Source: Hydrogenophaga sp.
GTDB lineage: Bacteria > Pseudomonadota > Gammaproteobacteria > Burkholderiales > Burkholderiaceae_C
Direction: 5' to 3'
Length of the DNA: 55,732 nucleotides
NCBI RefSeq assembly: GCF_011390835.1
Contig: NZ_JAABRQ010000025.1
Span: 1 to 55,732 of the forward strand
Part shown: positions 9,991-18,902 of the stretch, piece after piece
Numbering within the stretch: position 1 is the first letter of the stretch
How the letters are laid out: every line of letters starts with the position of its first letter
Made by a program: the position numbers and the translations under genes
The notes under the pieces: model-generated
What the model was told of the DNA's origin: nothing
The model's database searches: none
The model's input: the letters and a program-made list of their open reading frames with translations, nothing else

Positions 9991-11875
9991 CCGGCTGGAC
10001 CGCTTTCAGGGCTTTGATGCGCTGGTTGATGTCTTGCAGGCGCCGCAGTGCCGCCGGGTCGTGGGCGGCCCGTTCGCTGAGGGTCTGGCTCTGGCGCTGG
10101 AGGTGGTCGATCCGCAGCTGGTTCATGACTCCTGCCAGTTCGCTGAGCTCGGCATCGTTGTCGGTATCGGCCGCGCCGAGCAGCACGGCATCGACCTGGG
10201 TGCAAATGAAGGTCTCGCTCTCGTGACCCCGCAGCGCCTCGCGCAGCGCCGCCCAGGACTGAGGCCCATGTTCGTTCAGCTGGGACTCCAGCCAGGCAAA
10301 GGCGCTCGCGTGGGATTCGCTGAGTTGCGACAGCATTGCGTGATCGTCAGCCGACAGGCTATCCCAGGCCCGGGCATTGACCATCAACAGGCCCATGGCA
10401 CGGTCGGCCCGGCTGGCCACACCCCGGCGCGCGCCGCTGGTCCGGCTGCTACGTCGGGCCGCGCCGGTGTTTGCGCCATAGGTACTGCGCTGACCGCCCA
10501 GCCGGTTCTCGCCGGCTGGGTCCCGCGAGCGCGGGGCATCGGCTGCACGTCCGCGGCCGGTGGGCTGTTGCCAGAGTTGCAGTAGGTCTTGGCTGTCCAG
10601 CGCAATGCCGTCGGCCAGATCGCCGATCAGCTGGCGCTTCAGGGCACCGTCGGGCAGGGCGGTCCAGAGTGGGCGCGCTTGGCTGGCCATGCGGGCCCGG
10701 CCCTCTGCTGTGGCCAGGTCGCAGTCGGCGGCGGCGGCATCGATCAGAAAGCGCGACAGCGGCACCGCTTCCTTGACGGCCTGGGCGAAGGCGTCCGTGC
10801 CGTTGGCGCGGATGAAGCTGTCGGGGTCGTGCTCGGCGGGCAAAAAAAGAAACTTCACGCTGCGCGTGTCGGTGGCCAGGGGCAGGGCGGCGTCCAGCGC
10901 CTTGCGTGCGGCGCGCCGGCCCGCGCCGTCGCCGTCGAAGCTGAACACCACCGAGTCGGTGAAGCGGAAGAGTTTTTGCACATGCTCGGGCGTGCAGGCC
11001 GTGCCCAGCGTGGCCACGGCGTTGGCAAAGCCGAGCTGGGCCAGGGCCACCACGTCCATGTAGCCCTCCGTCACCAGCGCGTAGCCCGCGACCCGGATGG
11101 GGGTGCGCGCCTCGAACAGGCCGTAGAGTTCGCGGCCCTTGCTGAACACGGGCGTCTCGGGCGAGTTGAGGTATTTGGGTTCGCCCTTGTCGAGCACCCG
11201 CCCGCCAAAGCCGATGCACTCGCCCTTGACGTTGCGGATCGGGAACATGATGCGGTCGCGGAAGCGGTCGTAGCGCTTGGTCTCGCCATCCGCGCCTTTC
11301 TCCTCGGTGTGCTCGATCACCAGACCCGATTCGACCAGCAGCGGGTCGGCGTAGTCTGGGAACACGCTGGCCAGGCTGCGCCAGCCCTCGGGCGCATAGC
11401 CCAGGCCAAAGGTCTTGGCGACCTCGCCTGACAGTCCGCGGCCCTTGAGGTAGCTGACCGCGCGCGGGGTCACTTTGAGCTGCTGGATGTAGGCGTGAGC
11501 TGCCTTGTCGAGCACGCTGTTGAGGGTTGCCTGCTTCTGGCGTTGCTGGGCGGCGCGCTCGCGGTCCTGCGGAGAAGCCTCGTCTTCCGGGATCTGCATG
11601 CCTGTCTGCTGGGCCAGGTCTTTCACCGCCTCGATGAAGCTCATGCCAGCGTGCTCCATCAGGAATCCAATGGCGTTGCCGTTGGCTCCACAGCCGAAGC
11701 AATGGTAGAACTGCTTGGTAGGGCTGACGCTGAAAGAAGGCGACTTTTCACCATGGAAAGGGCACAGACCCATCAGGTTGGCGCCGCCTTTCTTGAGCTG
11801 CACATAGCGGCCGACCACGTCGACCACGTCAACGCGGTTGAGGAGTTCCTGGATGAAGGTCTGGGGGATGGCCAC
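9986..11875 (-). CDS. dnaG: DNA primase DnaG
   Basis: The 629-residue primase lays RNA primers at the replication fork. The CHC2 zinc finger is complete: Cys38 and His41 (LCPFHGEKSP) and Cys59 and Cys62 (HCFGCGANG). The Toprim catalytic core shows VTEGYMDVVAL and FSFDGDGAGRRAARKAL. The C-terminal region would bind the DnaB helicase. The frame is open for another 1.7 kb upstream, but the real start is the GTG at 11875, which gives the standard beginning (AIPQTFIQELLNRVDVVDVV). Upstream lies a divergent acyl-CoA synthetase gene, leaving 45 bases for both promoters. Confidence 0.96.
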   Translation of the reverse strand: MAIPQTFIQELLNRVDVVDVVGRYVQLKKGGANLMGLCPFHGEKSPSFSVSPTKQFYHCFGCGANGNAIGFLMEHAGMSFIEAVKDLAQQTGMQIPEDEASPQDRERAAQQRQKQATLNSVLDKAAHAYIQQLKVTPRAVSYLKGRGLSGEVAKTFGLGYAPEGWRSLASVFPDYADPLLVESGLVIEHTEEKGADGETKRYDRFRDRIMFPIRNVKGECIGFGGRVLDKGEPKYLNSPETPVFSKGRELYGLFEARTPIRVAGYALVTEGYMDVVALAQLGFANAVATLGTACTPEHVQKLFRFTDSVVFSFDGDGAGRRAARKALDAALPLATDTRSVKFLFLPAEHDPDSFIRANGTDAFAQAVKEAVPLSRFLIDAAAADCDLATAEGRARMASQARPLWTALPDGALKRQLIGDLADGIALDSQDLLQLWQQPTGRGRAADAPRSRDPAGENRLGGQRSTYGANTGAARRSSRTSGARRGVASRADRAMGLLMVNARAWDSLSADDHAMLSQLSESHASAFAWLESQLNEHGPQSWAALREALRGHESETFICTQVDAVLLGAADTDNDAELSELAGVMNQLRIDHLQRQSQTLSERAAHDPAALRRLQDINQRIKALKAVQPV

Positions 11876-11920
11876 AGGAGTATTCTCGCGCACGGGCCCC
11901 CAAGCAAAGGAGACAACACC

Positions 11921-13567
11921 ATGACCAGCATCTACGATCAGGACCTGCCCCGCGGGGAGGCCAACTACGCGCCGATTTCCCCGCTGTCGTTCATCGAGCG
12001 CAGTGCCGAGGTGTATCCGGACCGCCTGGCCATCGTGCACGGCGAATTCCGCCAGACCTGGGGCCAGGCCTACGAGCGCTGCCGGCGACTGGCCAGCGCC
12101 CTGCAAAAGGCCGGCATCGGCAAGAACGATACGGTGGCGGTGATGCTGCCCAACACGCCGCCGATGGTGGAGGCGCATTTTGGTGTGCCCATGGCCGGCG
12201 CGGTACTCAACGCGCTCAACACCCGGCTCGACGCAGAAACCCTTGCTTTCATGCTCGACCACGGCGAAGCAAAGCTCGTGATCGTGGACCCGGAATTTGC
12301 ATCCACCATGCAGCAGGCGCTGGCCCTGCGCAAAGGCACTGCACCCATGCTGGTGATCGATGTCGAAGATGCCCTTTTCGAGGGGAACCACCACCGCATC
12401 GGCAGCAGCACCTACGAAGCCTTTTTGTCCACCGGAGACCCTGACTTCGCCTGGAAACTGCCGGCCGACGAGTGGGATGCGATCGCGCTCAACTACACCA
12501 GCGGTACCACCGGCAATCCCAAGGGCGTGGTCTACCACCATCGCGGCGCGGCCATGAATGCGATCAGCAATGTGCTGGAGTGGGACATGCCCAAGCACGC
12601 GGTCTACCTCTGGACACTGCCTATGTTCCATTGCAACGGCTGGTGCTTCCCCTGGACGGTGGCGGCACGCGCCGGGGTGAACGTGTGCCTGCGCAAGGTC
12701 GAGGCACAGGCGATCTTCGATGCGATGCGTGAGCACGGTGTTAGCCACTACTGCGGCGCTCCCATCGTGCACGGCCTGCTGGTGAACAGCCCGGCCGATA
12801 TGAAGGCGGGCATCCCGGCTGGTGTGAAGGCCATGGTGGCCGGCGCCGCACCACCGGCGTCGATGATCGAGGGCATGGAGGAAATGGGCTTCGATCTGAC
12901 CCATGTGTACGGGTTGACCGAGGTCTATGGGCCGGCCACCGTCTGCGCTAAACACGCGGCCTGGGATGAGCTCGACATCGGCGAGCGCGCGCGGCTCAAC
13001 GCGCGCCAGGGCGTGCGCTATCACCTGGAGCGCGATGTGCGCGTGCTCGATCCCGCGACGATGTTGCCGGTGCCGCAGGACGGCGAAACCATGGGCGAGA
13101 TCATGTTCAAGGGCAATATCGCCATGAAGGGTTATCTCAAGAACCCCAAGGCGACGCAAGAAGCCTTCGCTGGCGGCTGGTTCCACAGCGGCGACCTCGC
13201 GGTGCAGTACCCCGACGGCTACTTCAAGATCAAGGACCGCAGCAAGGACATCATCATTTCGGGCGGCGAAAACATCTCCAGCATCGAGGTGGAAGACGTG
13301 CTGTACCGCCACCCGGCGGTACTTGCCGCCGCGGTGGTGGCGAAACCCGATGCGAAATGGGGCGAGACGCCATGCGCCTTTGTTGAACTTAAAGCGGGTG
13401 CCCAGGTCACGCCCGAAGACATCGTGGCGCACTGCAAACACCACCTGGCCGGCTTCAAGGTGCCCCGCGCGGTGGTGTTCGGCGAGCTGCCCAAGACCAG
13501 CACCGGCAAGATTCAGAAGTTTGAACTTCGCAAGTTGGCCGGATCCGCCCAAGCCATCGCGGTCTGA
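11921..13567 (+). CDS. AMP-dependent acyl-CoA synthetase, medium-chain or methylthiopropionate type
   Basis: A 548-residue adenylate-forming ligase with all core motifs: YTSGTTGNPKGVVYHH (about residue 193), VYGLTEVYGP (about 330), GWFHSGDLAVQY (about 422), DRSKDIIISGGENIS, and the catalytic Lys region KTSTGKIQKFELRK near the C terminus. The overall pattern resembles the DmdB/AlkK/FadD-like group that acts on medium-chain or 3-methylthiopropionate substrates; the actual substrate cannot be read from sequence. Start ATG 11921 is preceded by AAAGGAGA at 11906-11913. A longer frame to 11495 is an antisense shadow of dnaG. It ends 12 bases from the convergent ggt gene. Confidence 0.88.
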   Translation: MTSIYDQDLPRGEANYAPISPLSFIERSAEVYPDRLAIVHGEFRQTWGQAYERCRRLASALQKAGIGKNDTVAVMLPNTPPMVEAHFGVPMAGAVLNALNTRLDAETLAFMLDHGEAKLVIVDPEFASTMQQALALRKGTAPMLVIDVEDALFEGNHHRIGSSTYEAFLSTGDPDFAWKLPADEWDAIALNYTSGTTGNPKGVVYHHRGAAMNAISNVLEWDMPKHAVYLWTLPMFHCNGWCFPWTVAARAGVNVCLRKVEAQAIFDAMREHGVSHYCGAPIVHGLLVNSPADMKAGIPAGVKAMVAGAAPPASMIEGMEEMGFDLTHVYGLTEVYGPATVCAKHAAWDELDIGERARLNARQGVRYHLERDVRVLDPATMLPVPQDGETMGEIMFKGNIAMKGYLKNPKATQEAFAGGWFHSGDLAVQYPDGYFKIKDRSKDIIISGGENISSIEVEDVLYRHPAVLAAAVVAKPDAKWGETPCAFVELKAGAQVTPEDIVAHCKHHLAGFKVPRAVVFGELPKTSTGKIQKFELRKLAGSAQAIAV

Positions 13568-13579
13568 GCCCAGGCCAGG

Positions 13580-15427
13580 TCAGTCGCCCGCCACGATGCC
13601 CTCGCGGCGCGGGTCTGCGCCCCCCAGCCAAACCGGTCGGCCGTTGAGGGTGCCCCGTTGCAGCGCCTGCAGGCCACTGGTGAGAGCTGTTTCATTCACG
13701 GTGTGACCCAACGCCTGCAGGGCCTGCAGGGTATCAGTCGGAAAGCGCTTCTCTTCCAGCAACAGTGGCCCACCGGTGGTGGCGACGTTGGGCAGGTCGA
13801 TCGCCGCTTGCGGGCTCAGGCCCCACTGCAGCGTGCCGAGCAAGGTCTTGGCGGTGAAATGGATGATGAACGCACCACCGGGGCTGCCCGCGCTCATGAG
13901 CAACTCGCCGCTGGTGTCGTCGAACACCAGCGTGGGGGACATGGAAGAGCGCGGGCGTTTGCCCGGCTCGACCCGGTTGGCCACCGGCTTGCCCAGCGCA
14001 TCGGTGGGCGAAAAGCTGAAATCGGTCAATTCGTTGTTGAGCAGGAATCCACCGGAGCGCCCCGCATTGGTATTCACCATCAGTCGTGAACCAAAGCCCG
14101 ACTCGATGGTGGTCGTCATGGCCAAGGTGTTGCCGAACGCGTCGGCGATGCTGATGTGGCTGGTGCCGTACTCGGGCTGATCTGACATGGGTGCCCAACT
14201 GCTTACCGCTCCCCCCGGCTGACCGGCAGGCGCTTGCGGCATGCGAGTCGGGGTGATGAGGCGGGCGCGCTGGTCGAGGTAAGCCGGTGCCAGCAGGCTG
14301 GTCCAGCGGCCGGCGGGAGCAGGCACGAAGTCGGGATCGGCAATGTACAGGGCCCGGTCAGCGAAAGCCAGCCGCGAGGCCTCGGTGTAGCGGTGTAGCC
14401 AGCCGGGTCCTGGCAGTCCGTTTGTCAGCGGTGAATCGCCTTGCGGTGTCCGCGCGAGCAGCCCCAGGATTTGCCCGATGGAGATGGCGCCCGAGCTCGG
14501 TGGCGGGAAGCCGCAGAGGCGCAGGTCGCGCTGGCTTGCCCGCCACACATGACACAGCGGCTCGCGTTCGCGCGGCTGGTAGAGCTCGAGATCGTCCAGC
14601 GTCATGTCGCCGGGGTTGTCCGGGTGCTGCCGGACCTTGTCGACCATTGCCTGCGCCACCGGCCCTCGGCTGAGCGCGGCTGGTCCTTGCACAGCGATCT
14701 GCCGCAGCACGGCGGCGAGCTCCGGATTCTTAAGCATATGACCGACGGGGTGCGGCCGGCCGTCGGTGCGGTAGAAGTACGCAGCGGCGACCGGATCGGC
14801 CTTGAGGCTGGTGTCGGCAGCGAGCAGAGTGTGCAGCCGCGGACTCACCGGAAAGCCATGTTCGGACAGCTGAATCGCTGGCACCAACAGCCGCGACCAG
14901 GGCAGCTTGCCGTGCTGTCTATGGGCCATGGCCAGCATGGCGACCGTACCCGGCACACCCACCGATAGACCGCCCACCACCGCTTTCGGGAACGACAGGG
15001 GCTTGCCGGTGTCGTCGAGGAAGAGCCGTTCGTTGGCGGCTGAGGGGGCGGTTTCGCGGCCATCAAAGGCCTGCACACGCTGGCCATCGTGGTGCATCAG
15101 GAATGCGCCACCTCCGATGCCGCTGGACTGCGGCTCGACCAGCGTGAGCACCATCTGCACGGCCACTGCCGCATCCACTGCGCTGCCGCCATCGCGCAGC
15201 ACGGAGAGGCCCACCTCGGCGGCCAGCGGATTGGCCGCCGCCACGGCCTGGCGCAGAAACATCCAGCCGGGTTTGGCCGTGATGGCGGAAGCTTGTTCGG
15301 GCTGTGCCGGGGGTGCGGCCTGGCCGGTCACCCGGCCGTGGCCCACCGGGCCAGCACAGGAGGCCATGATGGCGCACAGCGCGCCGACCAGCAGAAAACG
15401 GATGGGTCCTAACGTGCGATCTTTCAT
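13580..15427 (-). CDS. ggt: Gamma-glutamyltransferase (glutathione hydrolase), lipoprotein form
   Basis: A 615-residue precursor of the N-terminal nucleophile family that hydrolyses glutathione and transfers gamma-glutamyl groups in the periplasm. The autocleavage site is at EYGTSHISIADAFGN, where the Thr becomes the nucleophile of the small subunit. Other conserved blocks are SSGIGGGAFLM, the FLLNNELTDFSF loop and MSAGSPGGAFII. The N terminus has a signal segment ending ALCAIMASC, a lipobox suggesting membrane anchoring. The start is set at 15427; the frame extends 17 codons further without protein-like features. It converges on the acyl-CoA synthetase gene. Confidence 0.92.
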   Translation of the reverse strand: MKDRTLGPIRFLLVGALCAIMASCAGPVGHGRVTGQAAPPAQPEQASAITAKPGWMFLRQAVAAANPLAAEVGLSVLRDGGSAVDAAVAVQMVLTLVEPQSSGIGGGAFLMHHDGQRVQAFDGRETAPSAANERLFLDDTGKPLSFPKAVVGGLSVGVPGTVAMLAMAHRQHGKLPWSRLLVPAIQLSEHGFPVSPRLHTLLAADTSLKADPVAAAYFYRTDGRPHPVGHMLKNPELAAVLRQIAVQGPAALSRGPVAQAMVDKVRQHPDNPGDMTLDDLELYQPREREPLCHVWRASQRDLRLCGFPPPSSGAISIGQILGLLARTPQGDSPLTNGLPGPGWLHRYTEASRLAFADRALYIADPDFVPAPAGRWTSLLAPAYLDQRARLITPTRMPQAPAGQPGGAVSSWAPMSDQPEYGTSHISIADAFGNTLAMTTTIESGFGSRLMVNTNAGRSGGFLLNNELTDFSFSPTDALGKPVANRVEPGKRPRSSMSPTLVFDDTSGELLMSAGSPGGAFIIHFTAKTLLGTLQWGLSPQAAIDLPNVATTGGPLLLEEKRFPTDTLQALQALGHTVNETALTSGLQALQRGTLNGRPVWLGGADPRREGIVAGD

Positions 15428-15562
15428 GGAATGTTTGAGTGTTGGCCGATCCTGAGGCCGCCGCCTGCTTCTCGTCAACCGCTGACGAGGGTTTGTGCGC
15501 TATCGTCACTATATTGTCATGGGGCGCCGCAAGGAAGGCGTGCCCTGCCCAGAGGAAGCTCA

Positions 15563-17503
15563 ATGCCATACGCACCGACTGACACGCCCGCCGATAACTT
15601 GACGGTGCTCAGATCAGATTCCGTCAACAGCATGCCCGGCTTGGTAGACGCCATCGAAAGACAGCACCATTTGCCGATCCTGTCCCTCGGGCAGGCCTTG
15701 TTGCGACTGCACCTGTTGGACGAGGCGTCAGTCCATGCACTGGAGCGCGAAGACCCCAGCCTACTGCGGTCGCGATCACATGAGCTGGTTGATCGACTGC
15801 TCCTGTCCGAGGACGAATTGCACCGCGCGCTGGCCCACGTCGCTGGGGTGATTGAAATTGAAGTACTGGTCTTTGAACTGGACCGAGATGCTTTCAAGAT
15901 ACTGCCTTTGCGTCAGGCACATGCCCACCACGTGGTGCCGCTGGGCTTTGCCAACGACCGGTTTTACGTGGCGTCCTGCGCACCCACCAGCGAACTGCTG
16001 CACCAGCAGCTGTGCACGGTGACCGGTCACTCTGTGCTGCTGGTCTGGGCCAGCCGCGAGGCGATCGAGCGGCGGCTGGAAGTGCAGGACCACATCGAAA
16101 ACGCGACCGAGGACCCACTTGGCGCAGCGGCCAAGGATGAGCGGCGCCGAGAGACCGTGTTCGGTAAGCCCACGCAGCATGACCGCGGCACGGTGCTTGA
16201 CGACCTGGTGATCCAAGTGATGGCCGAAGTGGGCAGTGCCAGTGCTGCCGAGCAGCTGGTCTCGGCTACCGAATCGGCCGGCATGGTTCGCCTCGTCAAT
16301 CAGATGATTGATGAAGCTCAGCGCACGCAGGTCTCGGATATTCATATTGAGACCAATCCGGGAGAGTCGCTGACGGCGATCCGGTTTCGCCGCGATGGCG
16401 ACATGGAGCCTTACCTGTGGTTGCCCGCCAAGCTGCGGGGTCCGCTGGTGTCTCGAATCAAGATCATGGCCAGACTGGACATCGCTGAGCGGCGTCGACC
16501 GCAGGATGGCAAAATCGATTTCTCGGAGTTCGGTGGTCATGCGTTGGAGCTGCGCGTCGCGGTTATGCCGACCCACGATGGCCTGGAAGACGTGGTTCTG
16601 CGTCTGCTGGCATCAGCCAAGCCGCTGCCCTTGTCGCAGCTGGGCCTGCAGGCACGCGACTTGGCCACCATCGCCGAGCTTTCCGAGCGCACCTTCGGCA
16701 TGGTGCTGGCGGTGGGGCCCACCGGCTCGGGCAAGACCACCACGCTGCATTCGATGTTGGCCCAAGTGAACACTGCGGTGCGCAAAATCTGGACGGCTGA
16801 GGACCCGATCGAGATCACGCAGCCCGGTTTGCGTCAGGTTCAGGTGAACCCCAAGATCGGCCTGACCTTTGCCAGTGCCATGCGCAGTTTCCTGCGCGCC
16901 GATCCCGACGTGATCATGATCGGTGAGATCCGCGATGCAGAGACGGCCAAGATCGCAATCGAGGCATCCCTCACCGGGCACCTTGTGCTTTCGACCTTGC
17001 ACACCAACAACGCCAGCGAAAGCGTGGTCCGTCTGCTCGATCTGGGCATGGACCCGATGAATTTTGCGGATTCGCTCCTGGGTGTCGTCGCCCAGCGTCT
17101 GGTGCGAGCGTTGTGCCCTCATTGCGCTCACGCCCGGCCTCTGGACGAGGCGGGCTGGAACCAGTTCCTGGAGGAATACATGGATGGCAGCGAACTCAGC
17201 CTCGGGGAGGCTCAGGCGCGATTGTTGAAGGCCGCCGGGGTCCACTCACCCGGCCACATCAGGACCAGCCATGCGGTGGGCTGTCAGCACTGTGGCGGCA
17301 AAGGCTACAAGGGCCGCCTCGGCGTGTACGAGATCCTTCAGAGCAGTCGCTCCATCAAGCGACTGATCCAGCAACGTGCGCGCCCTGAAGTCATATTCGA
17401 TACTGCCATTGTGGAAGGCATGCGCAGCCTGCGGCACGACGCGCTGGAAAAGGTAGTGCAAGGAAAGATCGACCTTAAGCAGGCGCGCACCGCGTATCGT
17501 TGA
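15563..17503 (+). CDS. GspE/PilB-family secretion or pilus assembly ATPase, orphan
   Basis: A 646-residue hexameric-type ATPase of type II secretion or type IV pilus systems. The N-terminal 200 residues hold a GspE/PilB N-domain. The catalytic half has Walker A GPTGSGKTTT (about residue 392), the Asp box and Walker B DPDVIMIGEIRDAETAKIAI (about 445-465), the His box GHLVLSTLHTNNA, and the CxxC pairs of the zinc-binding domain (LCPHCAH, GCQHCGGKGYKGRLGVYEIL). ATG 15563 follows AGAGGAAG at 15551. No other pilus or secretion gene lies nearby, so its partner machine must be encoded elsewhere. It ends at a strong bidirectional terminator. Confidence 0.88.
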   Translation: MPYAPTDTPADNLTVLRSDSVNSMPGLVDAIERQHHLPILSLGQALLRLHLLDEASVHALEREDPSLLRSRSHELVDRLLLSEDELHRALAHVAGVIEIEVLVFELDRDAFKILPLRQAHAHHVVPLGFANDRFYVASCAPTSELLHQQLCTVTGHSVLLVWASREAIERRLEVQDHIENATEDPLGAAAKDERRRETVFGKPTQHDRGTVLDDLVIQVMAEVGSASAAEQLVSATESAGMVRLVNQMIDEAQRTQVSDIHIETNPGESLTAIRFRRDGDMEPYLWLPAKLRGPLVSRIKIMARLDIAERRRPQDGKIDFSEFGGHALELRVAVMPTHDGLEDVVLRLLASAKPLPLSQLGLQARDLATIAELSERTFGMVLAVGPTGSGKTTTLHSMLAQVNTAVRKIWTAEDPIEITQPGLRQVQVNPKIGLTFASAMRSFLRADPDVIMIGEIRDAETAKIAIEASLTGHLVLSTLHTNNASESVVRLLDLGMDPMNFADSLLGVVAQRLVRALCPHCAHARPLDEAGWNQFLEEYMDGSELSLGEAQARLLKAAGVHSPGHIRTSHAVGCQHCGGKGYKGRLGVYEILQSSRSIKRLIQQRARPEVIFDTAIVEGMRSLRHDALEKVVQGKIDLKQARTAYR

Positions 17504-17520
17504 AGCCTGCTCGGCCGAAA

Positions 17521-17544
17521 AAAAGCCGGCTGGCGCCGGCTTTT
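17521..17544. terminator. Bidirectional rho-independent terminator
   Basis: AAAAGCCGGC-TGGC-GCCGGCTTTT is a perfect 10-bp stem with a 4-base loop. It has T-runs on both strands and lies between the convergent gspE-like and H1-like genes. Confidence 0.9.
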
Positions 17545-17589
17545 CAATTTGAGGCGAAGCGAGATCTTTCGATCGCGCACCACTTGCAA

Positions 17590-18102
17590 TCACTTCAGGT
17601 GATCGTTGATCATCTTGGTCATTTCGAACATCGACGCTTGCGCCTTCTTGAAGATTTCCTTCAGCTTGGCATCGGCATTGATCATGCGGCGGTTCACCGA
17701 ATCCTGCAGCTTGTTTTTCTTGATGTAGGCCCAGACCTGCTTGGTCACCTCGGTGCGCGGCAGTGGGTTGGCACCCACGATGGCGGCCAGGGCGGCGCTG
17801 GGGGTCATGGCCTTCATGAAGGCAGCGTTCGGGGTGCGCTTCTTGGCAGGCGCTTTTTTTGCAGCGACTTTCTTGGCTGGTGCAGCTTTCTTTGCTGCAA
17901 CCTTCTTGGCCGGTGCAGCTTTCTTCGCTGCAACCTTCTTGGCCGGTGCAGCTTTCTTCGCTGCAACCTTCTTGGCCGGAGCAGCCTTCTTCGCAGGTGC
18001 CTTCTTGGCCGGTGCAGCTTTCTTGGCGGGAGCCGCCTTTTTCGCTACAGCCTTCTTGGCCGGGGCCGCTTTTTTCGCGGGAGCTTTTTTTGCAGTTGCC
18101 AT
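17590..18102 (-). CDS. Histone H1-like protein with C-terminal SWIB/MDM2 domain
   Basis: The 170-residue product has a basic N-terminal tail (residues 1-90) built of AAKKAAPAKK-type repeats, like eukaryotic H1 tails, and a C-terminal SWIB domain (about 95-168, with TPSAALAAIVGANPLPRTEV and NRRMINADAKLKEIF). Such proteins in betaproteobacteria and Chlamydia are thought to bind DNA and compact the nucleoid. The frame extends 43 codons upstream, but the start is ATG 18102, followed by MATAKKAPAKK and preceded by AAGG. The tail is encoded by 33-bp tandem repeats. Two related palindromes upstream may be regulatory. Confidence 0.9.
   Translation of the reverse strand: MATAKKAPAKKAAPAKKAVAKKAAPAKKAAPAKKAPAKKAAPAKKVAAKKAAPAKKVAAKKAAPAKKVAAKKAAPAKKVAAKKAPAKKRTPNAAFMKAMTPSAALAAIVGANPLPRTEVTKQVWAYIKKNKLQDSVNRRMINADAKLKEIFKKAQASMFEMTKMINDHLK
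17864..17995 (-). repeat. Four 33-bp tandem repeats inside the H1-like gene
   Basis: Four consecutive 33-bp units (17864-17896, 17897-17929, 17930-17962, 17963-17995) each encode an 11-residue KKVAAKKAAPA-like unit. The two central copies are identical at the DNA level and the outer ones differ by a few bases. This implies recent slippage or recombination, so the tail length probably varies between strains. Confidence 0.85.
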
Positions 18103-18130
18103 GGTTGGATTACCTTCTAGAAGTTGAACA

Positions 18131-18166
18131 ATCGCCGGCGACCAAACGCGCTCAATCACCGGTGAT
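18131..18166. promoter_or_regulatory. Two related palindromes upstream of the H1-like gene
   Basis: ATCGCCGGCGAC (18131-18142, one mismatch from a palindrome) and ATCACCGGTGAT (18155-18166, perfect) share the form ATCRCCGGYGAT and are spaced 24 bp. They lie 29-64 bases upstream of the H1-like start codon, a natural operator position. The binding protein is unknown. Confidence 0.4.
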
Positions 18167-18382
18167 TTGGATGCTAATGGAGTTGTCAATGCATTCCAAG
18201 GGAGCGTGCCGGGTTTTTCGTTGGATTTCATAGGGGAAACACGCTTCTATGGCGGGGAAAACAACACTCGGCGCGCCGGACCGCGAAAGCCCGTTGTCAG
18301 AGGGGCGCGGCAAGCTGGTTGTGCTGCGTCAGAATCCAGTCCTGTTTGCGCCTCTTTCACCCAGCTCGGAGACCCTTTTGCC

Positions 18383-18880
18383 ATGCCACACATTGCCACG
18401 TGCGACCTTTGCGATGCCCACAAGCACGACACCACGGGCAGCTTTCGGGTGCTGCCGCCGGTGTTCCGCGATTTTGGTGCGGTGCAGCGGTTTTCAGGCC
18501 CGGTAAGTACCGTCAAATGTTTTGAAGACAACACGTTGGTGAAGGCGGCGCTGGACAGCGTGGGAGAGGGGCGCGTGCTGGTGGTGGATGGCGGCGCTTC
18601 CTTGCGCCGTGCTCTGCTGGGCGGCAACCTGGGCGCGGCCGCGGCGCGCAACGGATGGGCAGGTGTGGTGATCGATGGCTGCGTGCGCGATCTGGCCGAG
18701 CTCGCGGTCTGCCAGACCGGCATCCGCGCACTCGCCCCGGTGCCGCTGCCCACCGAGAAGCGCCAGGAAGGGCAGCGCGACGTGGCAGTGCAGATTCAGG
18801 GCGTGTGGGTTCGCCCGGGCGACTGGCTGTATGCCGATGAAGACGGCATCGTGATCGCCGCCGTGCCGTTGCACGACTGA
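18383..18880 (+). CDS. rraA: RraA-family protein (RNase E regulator / HMG-CHA aldolase fold)
   Basis: A 165-residue member of the RraA family, with the conserved core VLVVDGGASLRRALLGGN, AAARNGWAGVVIDGCVRD and GDWLYADEDGIVIA. In E. coli RraA binds and inhibits RNase E; homologues can act as 4-hydroxy-4-methyl-2-oxoglutarate aldolases. The G-x20-R-D metal and substrate motif of the aldolases is retained here, so either role is possible. The start ATG 18383 matches the family N terminus; the frame remains open upstream to 18167 without family similarity. Confidence 0.9.
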   Translation: MPHIATCDLCDAHKHDTTGSFRVLPPVFRDFGAVQRFSGPVSTVKCFEDNTLVKAALDSVGEGRVLVVDGGASLRRALLGGNLGAAAARNGWAGVVIDGCVRDLAELAVCQTGIRALAPVPLPTEKRQEGQRDVAVQIQGVWVRPGDWLYADEDGIVIAAVPLHD

Positions 18881-18902
18881 GCGCGGTGCGCTTGGCGCCA
18901 AA

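Noticed and set aside
11876..13552. A 1.7-kb open frame extending dnaG upstream, antisense to the acyl-CoA synthetase
   Set aside because: GC-rich DNA keeps the antisense frame open. The sequence there has no domain, and dnaG has its normal start at GTG 11875.
15776..16576. Minus-strand 266-codon frame
   Set aside because: It is antisense to the GspE-like ATPase, which has clear motifs on the plus strand.
17864..17995. Regularly spaced repeats resembling a CRISPR array
   Set aside because: The 33-bp units are contiguous with no spacers and encode Lys/Ala-rich peptide in frame within the H1-like gene.
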